Shown here: one piece after another, positions 17,876 through 27,037 of the stretch
Layout of the letters: the number at the start of each line of letters is the position of its first letter
How positions within the stretch are numbered: position 1 is the stretch's first letter
Source: Lachnoclostridium sp. UBA5890
Lineage (GTDB): Bacteria; Bacillota; Clostridia; Lachnospirales; Lachnospiraceae
NCBI GenBank assembly: GCA_002431395.1
Contig: DJEU01000032.1
Location: forward strand, 271,025 to 335,024
Direction: 5' to 3'
Length of the DNA: 64,000 nucleotides
Position numbers and translations under genes: made by a program
Notes under the pieces: model-generated
The model's database searches: none
The model's input: the letters and a program-made list of their open reading frames with translations, nothing else
What the model was told of the DNA's origin: nothing

Positions 17876-17922
17876 TGTCTTGTTAATGACATTATTATAC
17901 TTTATCAAGACATTTCTGTCTA
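17876..17922 (-). promoter_or_regulatory. hipBA promoter with operator-like inverted repeat
   Basis: Minus strand TAGACA (17922-17917), 17 bp, TATAAT (17899-17894). A perfect inverted repeat TGTCTTG (17876-17882)/CAAGACA (17906-17912) brackets the -10 region, and a further TGTCTAG overlaps the -35; this fits autorepression by HipB. Confidence 0.65.
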
Positions 17923-17945
17923 GTTATTTTTCTAATATTATTAAG

Positions 17946-17979
17946 AAAGCAGCACCCCAAATTTTCAAAGTACTGCTTT
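17946..17979 (-). terminator. Possible terminator after pflA
   Basis: AAAGCAG (17946-17952) pairs with CTGCTTT (17973-17979); on the minus strand the stem is followed only by TCTTAA, so the T-run is weak. Confidence 0.4.
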
Positions 17980-17988
17980 TTATCCTCT

Positions 17989-18723
17989 CTATTCAGCCCC
18001 CAAAATACGTTTCGCATTTTCCACGCGCTCCGCGGTCGGGGGATCAATTCCTTCTAATTTATAAGGGATTCCGAGATTTTCCCATTTAAACACACCTAAC
18101 GTATGGTAGGGAAGAACCTCCACTCGTTCTACCGTTTTCAATGTCTTGATAAAATCTGCAAGACGGTGAAGATATTCATCGGTATCATTACGCTCCGGAA
18201 CCAATACATGGCGGATCCACATCGGCTGCCCCATGTCGGACATCTGCCTTGCCATCTCCAGTATATTTTTTCCAGTTTTTCCCGTCAGGATCTTGTGCTG
18301 CTCTTCATCAATGTGCTTGATGTCTAACATGACCAGATCCGTTACTTTCATCAGTTCTTTCCATTTTGAATAAAATGGTTCTTCTGTCGTAAAGGGATTT
18401 CCACTGGTATCCAGGGTCGTATGAATGCCCATTTCCTTTGCTTTTTGAAATAATTCCAATAAAAAGTCGATCTGTAATAACGGCTCTCCTCCGCTCACAG
18501 TAATACCGCCCTCACTTCCCCAGTAAGGACGGTATCTGTTTGCAGTTTTTAACAATTGAGAAGCCGTGTATTCCTTCCCTGCTTTGATGTCCCAGGTGTC
18601 CGGATTGTGGCAGAACTGACAACGCATGTTGCAGCCACTCAGAAAAATGATATACCGCACTCCCGGTCCATCCGCAGAACCGAAACTTTCTAAAGAATGG
18701 ACATAGCCAATTCTTTCTTCCAC
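17989..18723 (-). CDS. pflA: Pyruvate formate-lyase activating enzyme
   Basis: A 244-residue radical-SAM enzyme that installs the glycyl radical on PflB. The [4Fe-4S] motif CNMRCQFC lies near residue 31, preceded by SLESFGSADGPGVRYIIFLSG, typical of PFL activases; the SAM-binding GGEPLLQ follows. The start is GTG at 18723 after GGAGG. It lies 20 bases after pflB in the same direction, the usual pflBA operon. The length is standard and no extra ferredoxin domain is present, unlike activases of other glycyl radical enzymes. Confidence 0.95.
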   Translation of the reverse strand: MEERIGYVHSLESFGSADGPGVRYIIFLSGCNMRCQFCHNPDTWDIKAGKEYTASQLLKTANRYRPYWGSEGGITVSGGEPLLQIDFLLELFQKAKEMGIHTTLDTSGNPFTTEEPFYSKWKELMKVTDLVMLDIKHIDEEQHKILTGKTGKNILEMARQMSDMGQPMWIRHVLVPERNDTDEYLHRLADFIKTLKTVERVEVLPYHTLGVFKWENLGIPYKLEGIDPPTAERVENAKRILGAE

Positions 18724-18743
18724 GGTTAAACCTCCAATGCTAT

Positions 18744-20996
18744 TTATAATCTTTCATGGCAGGTTCTTGCGATAACGTCAAGCTGCTGCTCTCTTGTCAA
18801 GTCGATGAATTTTACAGCATAACCGGATACACGAATCGTAAAGTTTGCATACTCTTCTTTTTCCGGATGCTCCATTGCATCGATCAATTTTTCTTTGCCA
18901 AATACATTGACATTCAAGTGATGTGCTCCCTGATCAAAGTAACCATCCATTACCTGAACAAGGTTCTTCACGCGCTCTTCATGTGTATTTCCAAGTGCTC
19001 CCGGATTGATGGTCTGTGTATTTGAGATACCATCCAAAGCTTCTTCATAAGGAAGTTTTGCAACGGAGTTCAAGGAAGCAAGAAGACCGTTCTGCTCTGC
19101 GCCGTATGCTGGGTTTGCACCAGGTGACAATGGCTCACCTGCTTTTCTTCCATCCGGAAGAGCACCGGTTGCTTTACCATAAACGACGTTGGATGTGATC
19201 GTAAGGATCGATGTCGTAGGCTCAGAATCACGGTAAGTATGGCAGTTGCGAAGTTTATCCATGAATGTGCGGAGAAGCCATACAGCGATCTCGTCAGCAC
19301 GTGGATCATCGTTACCGTAACGTGGGAAGTCTCCCTCTACTTTGTAATCTACAGCCAATCCATCTTCATCACGGATTACATTTACTTTTGCATATTTGAT
19401 TGCAGAAAGGGAATCTACTACATGAGAGAATCCTGCAATACCTGTTGCGAAAGTACGTCTTACATCCGTATCGATCAATGCCATCTGGGATGCTTCATAA
19501 TAATATTTATCATGCATGTAGTGAATCATGTTCAATGTCTCTACATAAGTCTGAGCAAGCCATGTCATCATCTTGTCGTATTTATCCATGACTTCATCAT
19601 AGTCAAGTACATCACTTGTGATCGGACGATATTCCGGTCCAACCTGTACTTTGTTTTTCTCATCGATACCACCGTTGATTGCGTAAAGGAGACATTTTGC
19701 AAGGTTTGCACGAGCTCCGAAGAACTGGATCTCTTTTCCTGTCTCTGTCGCAGATACACAGCAGCATACCGAATAATCATCGCCCCATACCGGACGCATT
19801 ACATCATCATTTTCATACTGTACAGAACTTGTCTCGATGGAAATGTGAGATGCATATTTCTTAAATGCCTCTGGCAAATGAGAAGAATACAATACGGTAA
19901 GGTTTGGCTCTGGAGATGGTCCCATGTTTTCCAATGTATGAAGGAAACGGAAACATGTCTTTGTTACCTGGGAACGTCCGTCCATACCAATACCAGCAAC
20001 GTCTACGGTAGCCCATACAGGGTCTCCGGAGAACAACTGGTTGTAAGACTCGATACGAGCAAATTTAACCATACGGAATTTCATTGTCATATGGTCAACC
20101 AGTTCCTGTGCCTCTACCTCTGTCAATGTTCCATTGGCAAGGTCTCTTTCAATATAAATATCAAGGAATGTGGAAACACGTCCAACACTCATTGCGGCAC
20201 CATTCTGTGTCTTGATGGCAGCAAGATATCCGAAATACAGCCACTGGAATGCTTCTCTTGCATCTTTGGCAGGTTCGGAAATATCATAACCATAAGAAGC
20301 AGCCATTTCTTTCATGCCTTTCAGACATTTGATCTGCTCTGCAATTTCTTCGCGGATACGATAATCTTTGCTGCGCATGCTGCGGCGTTCGCTTCCGGCA
20401 AAATCTTTCTCTTTCTCTTCGATCAGGGCATCGATACCATACAATGCCACACGGCGGTAATCGCCGACGATACGTCCACGTCCATAAGTATCCGGAAGTC
20501 CGGTCAAAATCTTATTGTGACGCATACGTTTCATCTCTGGTGTGTATACTTCAAATACAGCATCACTATGTGTTTTGTGATACTTTGTAAAAATTTCATG
20601 CAATTTCTCACTTGGCTGATAACCATACATTGTGCAGGACTGCTCTGCCATACGGATACCGCCATAAGGCATAAATGCACGTTTCAATGGCTTATCTGTC
20701 TGAAGACCAACGACTTTTTCCAAATCCTTCAAGTCTTCACTGATATATCCAGGGCCGTAGGATGTCAAAGAGGAAACAACCTCTGTCTCCATGTCCAGAA
20801 CGCCGCCTTTTTTTCTCTCTTCCTTCTGCAGTTCCTGCAATTTGCCCCAAAGCTTATCGGTTGCTTCGGTTGGTCCTGCTAAAAAGGACTCATCGCCATC
20901 ATAAGGTTTGTAGTTTTTTTGGATGAAGTCACGTACATCAATTCCTTCTTTCCAAAGTCTTCCGGAAAATCCTTCCCATTGTTTAAATTCTCTCAT
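18744..20996 (-). CDS. pflB: Pyruvate formate-lyase (formate C-acetyltransferase)
   Basis: The 750-residue glycyl radical enzyme splits pyruvate and CoA into acetyl-CoA and formate during mixed-acid fermentation, an oxygen-sensitive cytosolic reaction. The active-site cysteines are in DDYSVCCCVSATE (about residues 409-411, three adjacent cysteines where the family needs two) and the glycyl radical site is RVSGYAVKF (glycine near residue 725). A second ATG at 20996 is preferred because GGAGG is 6 bases before it. It is followed by pflA. A TATAAT-like -10 lies near 21050, without a clear -35. Confidence 0.96.
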   Translation of the reverse strand: MREFKQWEGFSGRLWKEGIDVRDFIQKNYKPYDGDESFLAGPTEATDKLWGKLQELQKEERKKGGVLDMETEVVSSLTSYGPGYISEDLKDLEKVVGLQTDKPLKRAFMPYGGIRMAEQSCTMYGYQPSEKLHEIFTKYHKTHSDAVFEVYTPEMKRMRHNKILTGLPDTYGRGRIVGDYRRVALYGIDALIEEKEKDFAGSERRSMRSKDYRIREEIAEQIKCLKGMKEMAASYGYDISEPAKDAREAFQWLYFGYLAAIKTQNGAAMSVGRVSTFLDIYIERDLANGTLTEVEAQELVDHMTMKFRMVKFARIESYNQLFSGDPVWATVDVAGIGMDGRSQVTKTCFRFLHTLENMGPSPEPNLTVLYSSHLPEAFKKYASHISIETSSVQYENDDVMRPVWGDDYSVCCCVSATETGKEIQFFGARANLAKCLLYAINGGIDEKNKVQVGPEYRPITSDVLDYDEVMDKYDKMMTWLAQTYVETLNMIHYMHDKYYYEASQMALIDTDVRRTFATGIAGFSHVVDSLSAIKYAKVNVIRDEDGLAVDYKVEGDFPRYGNDDPRADEIAVWLLRTFMDKLRNCHTYRDSEPTTSILTITSNVVYGKATGALPDGRKAGEPLSPGANPAYGAEQNGLLASLNSVAKLPYEEALDGISNTQTINPGALGNTHEERVKNLVQVMDGYFDQGAHHLNVNVFGKEKLIDAMEHPEKEEYANFTIRVSGYAVKFIDLTREQQLDVIARTCHERL

Positions 20997-21068
20997 CATA
21001 GGCCTCCATAATATTTTCTTCTTAAAAACATGTTTTACGTGATAGTATTCATTATACCCAGTTGTCTG

Positions 21069-21494
21069 CTAACCAATCATAAATTTAATCTCAGCTTCAC
21101 AGGCTACTTTACCATCTACTGTAGCTACGGCTTTTCCAACGCCCATCGGACCTTTGCATTTGATAATCTCGGTCTCTAAGCGAAGGCGGTCTCCCGGCAC
21201 TACCTGCTTACGGAATTTTGCCTTATCGATTCCACCGAAAAAGGCGAGTTTTCCTTTGTTTTCAGGCAGACTGAGAACAGCTACTGCACCTACCTGTGCC
21301 AATGCTTCCACGATCAAAACTCCCGGCATAACCGGCTGCTGTGGAAAATGTCCCTGAAAAAAAGGTTCATTGACAGTTACATTTTTGTATCCAACGGCTT
21401 TTACTCCAGGCTCCATCTCTTCGATGCAGTCTACGAGCAAAAATGGATAGCGATGCGGTATAATCTCTTTAATACCATTTACATCTAACAACAT
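21069..21494 (-). CDS. fabZ: (3R)-hydroxyacyl-[ACP] dehydratase
   Basis: The 141-residue hot-dog fold enzyme dehydrates 3-hydroxyacyl-ACP in fatty-acid elongation. The catalytic histidine lies in FFQGHFPQQPVMPG and the glutamate in VLIVEALAQ; the opening IKEIIPHRYPFLLVD is diagnostic of FabZ rather than FabA. The start at 21494 follows GGAGG by 10 bases. It is the last gene of acpP-fabD-fabG-fabF-fabZ. Confidence 0.95.
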   Translation of the reverse strand: MLLDVNGIKEIIPHRYPFLLVDCIEEMEPGVKAVGYKNVTVNEPFFQGHFPQQPVMPGVLIVEALAQVGAVAVLSLPENKGKLAFFGGIDKAKFRKQVVPGDRLRLETEIIKCKGPMGVGKAVATVDGKVACEAEIKFMIG

Positions 21495-21610
21495 ATTTTT
21501 TTGTCCTCCATATCTGTATAACATATTTTCTCATAACTTACAAGTGGGAATTCTATCCTAAAAGCGCGGGAAACAATCAATTCCACATCCTCCCGCGCTT
21601 TTTGAGATTT

Positions 21611-22852
21611 TTATTCATTAAAACTTTTAAAGATCAAAGATGCATTATGTCCACCAAATCCAAGGGAATTGCTGAGAACCGTATTTACTTCCATATCGAT
21701 TCCATGGTCTTTGACACAATCAAGATCACATTCCGGATCCGGATCTGTCAATCCGGCATTGACATGTACATAATTGTCCATAATGGATTTAATACTTGCA
21801 ATCGATTCTACACCGCCGGCAGCTCCAAGGAGGTGGCCTACCATGGATTTTGTAGAACTTACTTTACAATGATAAGCAGCCTCTTCACCAAGAGCCAGTT
21901 TGATCGCTCTTGTCTCAAACATATCGTTCATATGGGTGCTGGTTCCATGTGCATTGATATAATCGATCTCTTCCGGTTTTACACCGGCATCTTTCATTGC
22001 AAATTCGATGGCTTTTGCTGCACCGCTTCCGTCTTCTGCCGGGGAAGTGATATGATAAGCATCATTTGTCGCACCATATCCGACGATCTCTGCATAAATC
22101 TTAGCTCCACGTTTCTTTGCGTGCTCCAATTCTTCCATAACAAGAATACCGGCACCTTCACCCATAACAAAACCGTTACGGTTGATGTCAAATGGAATTG
22201 ACGCTTTCATCGGATCTGTAGACAATGACAATGCTGTCATGCTGGTAAATCCTGCTACACCAAGCTCGGTGATCGCAGCTTCTGCACCACCGGCAACCAT
22301 AACATCCGCTTCGCCATACTGAATCGAACGGAATGCTTCACCAATATTGTGATTTCCCGTTGCACATGCGGTTACGATATTGATATTTTTACCTTTTAAT
22401 CCCAGCTGAATCGCTACATTTCCTGCAGCAATGTTTGAGATCAGCATAGGAATCATCAAAGGAGAAACACGATTTGGTCCCTTATCAAGCAGTTTCTTAT
22501 ACTCGCGCTCCATGCACTGAAGACTTCCGATACCACAGCCTACGCTGACACCGACCATAAACGGATCTTCTTTTTCCAGATCCAACTCACTATCTTCGAG
22601 TGCCTGTTTGGATGCAGCTACGGCAAACTGTGCAAAACGCTCCATACGGCGTGCTGACTTTGGATCCATAAATTCCTTTGGATCAAAATCTTTTACTTCT
22701 GCTGCCAGCTTTGCTTTATAATCTGTCGTATCGATCTGAGTGATCGGTCCGATTCCCACAACGCCTTTTTTAATGTTACTCCAAAATTCGTCCACGGTAT
22801 TTCCAATCGGAGTGATAGCTCCCATTCCCGTGATGACTACTCTTCTACTCAT
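21611..22852 (-). CDS. fabF: 3-oxoacyl-[ACP] synthase II
   Basis: A 413-residue condensing enzyme that extends acyl-ACP with malonyl-ACP. The catalytic triad is visible: cysteine in TACATGNHNIG, and histidines in NAHGTSTHMND and STKSMVGHLLGAAGG. The sequence starts with RRVVITGMGAITPIGNT, typical of FabF. Its ribosome site is AGGAGGATTATTTC before the ATG. It follows fabG by 23 bases. Confidence 0.96.
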   Translation of the reverse strand: MSRRVVITGMGAITPIGNTVDEFWSNIKKGVVGIGPITQIDTTDYKAKLAAEVKDFDPKEFMDPKSARRMERFAQFAVAASKQALEDSELDLEKEDPFMVGVSVGCGIGSLQCMEREYKKLLDKGPNRVSPLMIPMLISNIAAGNVAIQLGLKGKNINIVTACATGNHNIGEAFRSIQYGEADVMVAGGAEAAITELGVAGFTSMTALSLSTDPMKASIPFDINRNGFVMGEGAGILVMEELEHAKKRGAKIYAEIVGYGATNDAYHITSPAEDGSGAAKAIEFAMKDAGVKPEEIDYINAHGTSTHMNDMFETRAIKLALGEEAAYHCKVSSTKSMVGHLLGAAGGVESIASIKSIMDNYVHVNAGLTDPDPECDLDCVKDHGIDMEVNTVLSNSLGFGGHNASLIFKSFNE

Positions 22853-22875
22853 GAAATAATCCTCCTAGAATAATT

Positions 22876-23619
22876 TTACATGGCTATTCCGCCATCGACA
22901 CAGATTACCTGGCCGGTGATGTATTTGGCTTTATCCGATGCCAAAAAGACAACGGTTTCTGCAATGTCCTCTACTTCTCCAAAACGTCCCAACGGAATTG
23001 TCGCTACCGCTGCCTCTTTCACCGAATCCGAAAGAACATCTGTCATTTCTGTCGCTACAAATCCCGGTGCCACTGCATTTACTGTAATATTACGGGATGC
23101 CAGTTCTTTCGCTGCGGCCTTGGTAAGGCCGATCACGCCGGCTTTGGAAGCAGAATAGTTTGCCTGTCCCATATTTCCGATTACTCCCGATACGGAAGCA
23201 ATGTTGATAATACGTCCCTGTCTCTGTTTCATCATTGGGCGGGTAACAAATTTTACACCATGGAATGTACCAGCAAGATTTGTCTGGATAACACTCTGGA
23301 ACTCCTCTTCTGACATTTTCATCATCAAATTGTCTTTTGTGATTCCGGCATTGTTGACAAGGATATCAATTTTACCATATTCTTTTACCACATTGGCAAA
23401 AAATTCCTTTGCCGCCTCAAAATCACTGATGTTGCACTGAATTGCTACTGCTTTTCCGCCTGCTTCTTCAATCGTGCGGACCACTTCTTCTGCACGCTCT
23501 TTGGATCCATTGTAATTTACAACAACCATCGCACCTTCTCTTGCTAGTGCAAGAGCGATTCCCCGTCCGATTCCTCGGCCTGCTCCGGTCACTACGGCAA
23601 TCTTATTTTCTAATAACAT
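22876..23619 (-). CDS. fabG: 3-oxoacyl-[ACP] reductase
   Basis: A 247-residue short-chain dehydrogenase using NADPH to reduce 3-oxoacyl-ACP. The cofactor loop is VTGAGRGIGRGIAL, the NNAG motif is VNNAGITKDNL, and the catalytic Ser-Tyr-Lys are in ASVSG and YSASKAG. The C-terminus TGQVICVDGGIAM is characteristic of FabG. It is spaced 13 bases after fabD. Confidence 0.95.
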   Translation of the reverse strand: MLLENKIAVVTGAGRGIGRGIALALAREGAMVVVNYNGSKERAEEVVRTIEEAGGKAVAIQCNISDFEAAKEFFANVVKEYGKIDILVNNAGITKDNLMMKMSEEEFQSVIQTNLAGTFHGVKFVTRPMMKQRQGRIINIASVSGVIGNMGQANYSASKAGVIGLTKAAAKELASRNITVNAVAPGFVATEMTDVLSDSVKEAAVATIPLGRFGEVEDIAETVVFLASDKAKYITGQVICVDGGIAM

Positions 23620-23632
23620 AAGGTTTCCTTTC

Positions 23633-24565
23633 TTAACTAAGTGCTGCTACAACTGCTTCTAATTCTTCCATTGTTCCGACGCTGTAAGTCGTCAATTCTT
23701 TTCCAATGGCTTTTCCAATTTTTTTATTAAAACCGGCAAGGGTTCTGCCAGGTCCCAATTCAATAAATGTATCAACACCGTCTTCCACCATTGTCTCCAC
23801 CGACTGCTGCCAGCGGACAGAAGAAGATACCTGTTTTACAAGCAATGGTTTGATGTCGTCTTTCTTTGTCACATAAGAAGCATTTACATTTGCCACATAC
23901 GGAATCTGCGGCTCATCAATTTCGATCGTATCCAAAACTTTTTCCAGTTTTTCACCTGCTCCTTTTAAAAGGTCCGAATGGAATGGTCCGCTTACGTTGA
24001 GCATAACAGCACGTCTTGCGCCGGCTTCTTTGCATTTCTCTGCGCCTTGCTCCACGGATTCTTTCTTGCCGGAGATAACGATCTGTCCCGGGCAATTGTA
24101 ATTTGCCACCTGAACCTGTGGAATATCCGCAATCGCTTTTTCAATCTCGGCACTCTCGAGTCCCATGATCGCAGCCATACCGCCTACACCGGCAGGAACT
24201 TCTTCCTGCATATAAATACCACGTTTGCGGACTGCTTTTGCCGCATCAATGTAATTCATCGAATTTGCTGCTACCAGAGCACAATATTCGCCCAGACTCA
24301 ATCCGGCCGCCACGTCCGGCTTAATTCCTCGATCTTTCAATACTTCCATAATTGCCACGCTTGTTGTAAGAAGCGCAACCTGTGTATATTCTGTAATATT
24401 AATGTCGTCATTTTCCTCAAAGCACAATGCTTTCAAGTCCAATTCAACGGCTTCACTTGCCTTATCAAAAATCTCTTTTGCAATCGGAGAAGTCTCATAA
24501 AACTCTTTTCCCATACCAACTTTCTGGGAACCTTGCCCCGGAAATACAAATGCAATCTTACTCAT
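23633..24565 (-). CDS. fabD: Malonyl-CoA:ACP transacylase
   Basis: A 310-residue acyltransferase loading malonyl groups onto ACP. The opening is IAFVFPGQGSQKVGMG, the nucleophile serine lies in GLSLGEYCAL, and the catalytic histidine in SGPFHSDLL. The ATG at 24565 is chosen because GGAGGAAAAG precedes it. There is an unusually long 180-base gap to acpP, where relatives often carry fabK; the gap has a palindrome instead. Confidence 0.95.
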   Translation of the reverse strand: MSKIAFVFPGQGSQKVGMGKEFYETSPIAKEIFDKASEAVELDLKALCFEENDDINITEYTQVALLTTSVAIMEVLKDRGIKPDVAAGLSLGEYCALVAANSMNYIDAAKAVRKRGIYMQEEVPAGVGGMAAIMGLESAEIEKAIADIPQVQVANYNCPGQIVISGKKESVEQGAEKCKEAGARRAVMLNVSGPFHSDLLKGAGEKLEKVLDTIEIDEPQIPYVANVNASYVTKKDDIKPLLVKQVSSSVRWQQSVETMVEDGVDTFIELGPGRTLAGFNKKIGKAIGKELTTYSVGTMEELEAVVAALS

Positions 24566-24641
24566 CTTTTCCTCCATTCCGTGTAATGATGCCAAAATAA
24601 CACAACTTTAACACCAGGAGCCTTTTCCTTTGCTGATGGTG

Positions 24642-24663
24642 TCAAAATAAGCCCATATTTTGA
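24642..24663. promoter_or_regulatory. Palindrome in the acpP-fabD gap
   Basis: TCAAAATA (24642-24649) and TATTTTGA (24656-24663) form a perfect 8-bp inverted repeat with a 6-base centre. A related CCAAAATAA occurs at 24590. It does not follow the published FabT (inward TTTGA/TCAAA) or FapR layouts as I know them; it may be an operator or a weak processing hairpin. Confidence 0.4.
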
Positions 24664-24745
24664 AATGGTGGCTGACAATTCTGTCCTCTGACAAAACTGG
24701 CAACCACACCATTCACATTTGTTAGTCACAGTATTTAGGATGTAA

Positions 24746-24976
24746 TTATTCTACACCTTTTTCTTTCAAGAAGTTAATTACATCGCCTACAGTATTAATG
24801 CTTTCCAAATCATCTGTAGGAATCTCAACATCATACTCTTCTTCAAGAGCCATGATCAATTCGTAAAGATCCAATGAATCTGCTCCCAAATCATCTTTGA
24901 AAGAAGATGCTTCTGTGATGCTGTCTGCATCAACGCTCAACTGATCTGCGATAAGTTCCTGCATTTTTTCTAACAT
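24746..24976 (-). CDS. acpP: Acyl carrier protein
   Basis: A 76-residue acidic protein with the 4'-phosphopantetheine serine in DDLGADSLDLYEL (Ser34). It carries the growing acyl chain as a thioester. The frame runs upstream to 25048, but the ATG at 24976 after AAAGGAGAAATAGTC is the correct start, giving the standard length. First gene of the fatty-acid operon behind a strong promoter. Confidence 0.96.
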   Translation of the reverse strand: MLEKMQELIADQLSVDADSITEASSFKDDLGADSLDLYELIMALEEEYDVEIPTDDLESINTVGDVINFLKEKGVE

Positions 24977-25065
24977 GACTATTTCTCCTTTTTTCTCGCC
25001 CGCCTTATTTTTCTGCGGGGTAATATTAATTTCAAATTTTTTACTCAATTACATGAGATATCAGT

Positions 25066-25094
25066 ATTTTATCCTATCTTATACGAATTGTCAA
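25066..25094 (-). promoter_or_regulatory. Sigma-A promoter of the acpP-fab operon
   Basis: Minus strand TTGACA (25094-25089), 17 bp, TAAAAT (25071-25066): consensus -35 and 5 of 6 in the -10. The leader to acpP is about 85 bases. Confidence 0.75.
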
Positions 25095-25128
25095 GTTTTC
25101 TCCGTAGAATTTACTACAACGAGTTATG

Positions 25129-25434
25129 TTATAACATAAAACCAACCGCCAAAATGACAAGCATCAGCGCAGCAACGCCAACGTAAATATAGGTATATAA
25201 TTTCTTCTCCGGGAAAAGCCGGATGCCACTGATTACAAACAATACCGCCAGTAATGCCAGATCTATTGTATTCGTTGTAAAGATCGGTATAATATCATTT
25301 AAACCCATAAAGGCAAATACTAAAATGACCACGGATAAAATAATCTGTAAAAAGCAAAGAATCTTCTGCCAAAGTGCCGTCGTATTCATCCATTCATACA
25401 CACGCTCTTTGATTTCCGTCTCCTTTTCATCCAT
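25129..25434 (-). CDS. Small membrane protein of unknown function
   Basis: A 101-residue protein with a charged N-terminus (MDEKETEIKERVYEW) and three hydrophobic helices at about residues 24-45, 55-73 and 80-100. I do not recognise the family. Separated from acpP by that operon's promoter and from tRNA-Thr by its terminator, so it is probably a single-gene unit. Confidence 0.6.
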   Translation of the reverse strand: MDEKETEIKERVYEWMNTTALWQKILCFLQIILSVVILVFAFMGLNDIIPIFTTNTIDLALLAVLFVISGIRLFPEKKLYTYIYVGVAALMLVILAVGFML

Positions 25435-25576
25435 AATACTAAATTTCTCCTATCCAAATACTTTTTCCTGTTTACGGACAACTCCCACAAACATTCAAAT
25501 AGTATTATAGCGGATTTATATATAGAATGAAATTACATCGCTCATAAACTTTTATAAATAAAACGTAAAAATAAAT

Positions 25577-25605
25577 AAAAAAAATGTGAGACACCAAGCC
25601 TCACA
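25577..25605 (-). terminator. Terminator after tRNA-Thr
   Basis: TGTGAG (25585-25590) pairs with CTCACA (25600-25605) and is followed on the minus strand by eight T. Confidence 0.75.
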
Positions 25606-25620
25606 CTTTCCTTTTGGGTA

Positions 25621-25693
25621 AGCTTCGAAAGGGACTTGAACCCTCGACCCCTTCATTACGAGTGAAGTGCTCTACCGACTGAGCTATCGAAGC
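25621..25693 (-). tRNA. tRNA-Thr(CGU)
   Basis: On the minus strand the acceptor arms GCTTCGA and TCGAAGC pair perfectly, the D arm is GCTC/GAGC, the anticodon arm CTTCA/TGAAG encloses CTCGTAA (anticodon CGT, reading ACG) and the T loop is TTCAAGT. No CCA is encoded. It has its own promoter and terminator. Confidence 0.95.
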
Positions 25694-25713
25694 AAAAACC
25701 ATCAACGAATACT

Positions 25714-25742
25714 AGTATACATGGAAGAAGCACTTTTGTCAA
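25714..25742 (-). promoter_or_regulatory. Promoter of tRNA-Thr
   Basis: Minus strand TTGACA (25742-25737), 17 bp, TATACT (25719-25714), about 20 bases upstream of the mature tRNA. Confidence 0.75.
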
Positions 25743-25749
25743 TTCTTTT

Positions 25750-26427
25750 TTAAACCATTTTTCTCATCGATGCGCCAAATGCACTTTTTGAGAAATCACG
25801 CTTATAAAAGATCCGGGTCATCACCAGATTTAATACACAGCCGGCAAGGATCAGAAAAACTGCGGCTATCACGCAGCCCACCGGGGAAAGTTTCCCCCAG
25901 TATACCGCAAAATCAATTTGATCCTCAAAGAGGCCCATGGCAACTCCGGCGCAAAAGCAGATCACATAAATTCCTGCCAAAGACGCCCAGAAGAATTTGT
26001 ATAAAAACACATTCGCAAATCCAAGGAAACAGACAATCACACCATACACCAATGTTGGCCGCAAATAAACCTCCGGCCGCCCTTCGCGCATGCCGCCGAG
26101 GATCATTAAAAATGCTAAATACATGAGATACGATACCATCATTCCGGCAAACATGGTTTTTGTTGCCATTGTCGTCTGAATTTTCTTCCGCAGCGCGGAA
26201 CCCTTTACAAAACCGCTGATATCATTTACAAGCAGGATTTCCATCGGCATGATCCCCGCGACCGCAAAAAATAGCGGGCTCATATCCTCTGCCATTATCT
26301 GACTACCACTTAGAGACGAAATTTTTCCTGCAATCCCGAGACCGATAAATAGTACGCACACAAGCCATTTTTTCTTACAGCAGCTCTGCTGCAATAACGT
26401 TTTGATCGCCTTCCATTCATTCTTCAT
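25750..26427 (-). CDS. ABC-type transporter membrane subunit (second permease)
   Basis: A 225-residue membrane protein with six hydrophobic segments and no recognised enzymatic motif. It overlaps the preceding permease-like gene by 11 bases and ends the GntR-ATPase-permease-permease unit, the layout of YtrA-type ABC operons. I infer an ABC-2-like permease; the substrate is unknown. The order and overlaps are the main evidence. Confidence 0.65.
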   Translation of the reverse strand: MKNEWKAIKTLLQQSCCKKKWLVCVLFIGLGIAGKISSLSGSQIMAEDMSPLFFAVAGIMPMEILLVNDISGFVKGSALRKKIQTTMATKTMFAGMMVSYLMYLAFLMILGGMREGRPEVYLRPTLVYGVIVCFLGFANVFLYKFFWASLAGIYVICFCAGVAMGLFEDQIDFAVYWGKLSPVGCVIAAVFLILAGCVLNLVMTRIFYKRDFSKSAFGASMRKMV

Positions 26428-27037
26428 TCAAAACACCTCTTTCCCGCAGCATCATGTGCTGCATTGTTATCACATTGCTCGCTATGATAACTGCCGCGAC
26501 GACAATTTTCGCTGGCATTGTCAATTTCCAAGCCGCTATTTTTCCCGCAAGAATGACTACCAGCCATGCAAGCCCCCATAAAGCAATTGTCCAGACACCA
26601 AGATAAACCAGGAGTTCTTCGCAATACCTTGTCGCATTGACAATGATCAGCGCCACTGTATAAATCATTGCTATCGCAATGCAAACCAATCCACTGGGAT
26701 CCCGATACCACGCTATAATTTCCAAAACCGCCGCGACCACAAAACGCCGTATCAGATCTGCCAAAATAACCTGACGAAACATCGCTTCTCCCATATAGGA
26801 TGTTCTCAAAAAAATATAATTGTTGTTTTCTTTATTGCAGATTCCCGCAAATGCCATGTAATCTCCTATGCTCTCATAGGTAATATAGAAGAAAACGATA
26901 ACCCAGGACCATTTTATATGATCCGGTCCCGTGAAAAACCAGGTCACTCCGGCCAAAAGCACAGGAAATATACCGATAAATATCAAGCGGTATACAAAAG
27001 AAGTGTAGCCACGGAAACTGCGTACCAGATTACTCAT
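26417..27037 (-). CDS. ABC-type transporter membrane subunit (first permease)
   Basis: A 206-residue protein with six hydrophobic segments, beginning MSNLVRSFRGYTSFVYRL. The start at 27037 is favoured since GGAGG lies 6 bases upstream. It overlaps the ATPase gene's end by 8 bases. No similarity is recognised beyond the general ABC-2 permease appearance; its role comes from the ATPase next to it. Confidence 0.65.
   Translation of the reverse strand: MSNLVRSFRGYTSFVYRLIFIGIFPVLLAGVTWFFTGPDHIKWSWVIVFFYITYESIGDYMAFAGICNKENNNYIFLRTSYMGEAMFRQVILADLIRRFVVAAVLEIIAWYRDPSGLVCIAIAMIYTVALIIVNATRYCEELLVYLGVWTIALWGLAWLVVILAGKIAAWKLTMPAKIVVAAVIIASNVITMQHMMLRERGVLNEE

Noticed and set aside
19239..20882. A 547-codon open frame on the plus strand across pflB
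   Set aside because: It is antisense to a complete pflB, is rich in Cys, His and Ile as typical for reverse-strand shadows, and has no ribosome site.
24584..24652. Direct repeat of CAAAATAA in the acpP-fabD gap as riboswitch or phage att site
   Set aside because: The similarity is 8-9 bases in AT-rich DNA, and no integrase or aptamer-like structure is present.
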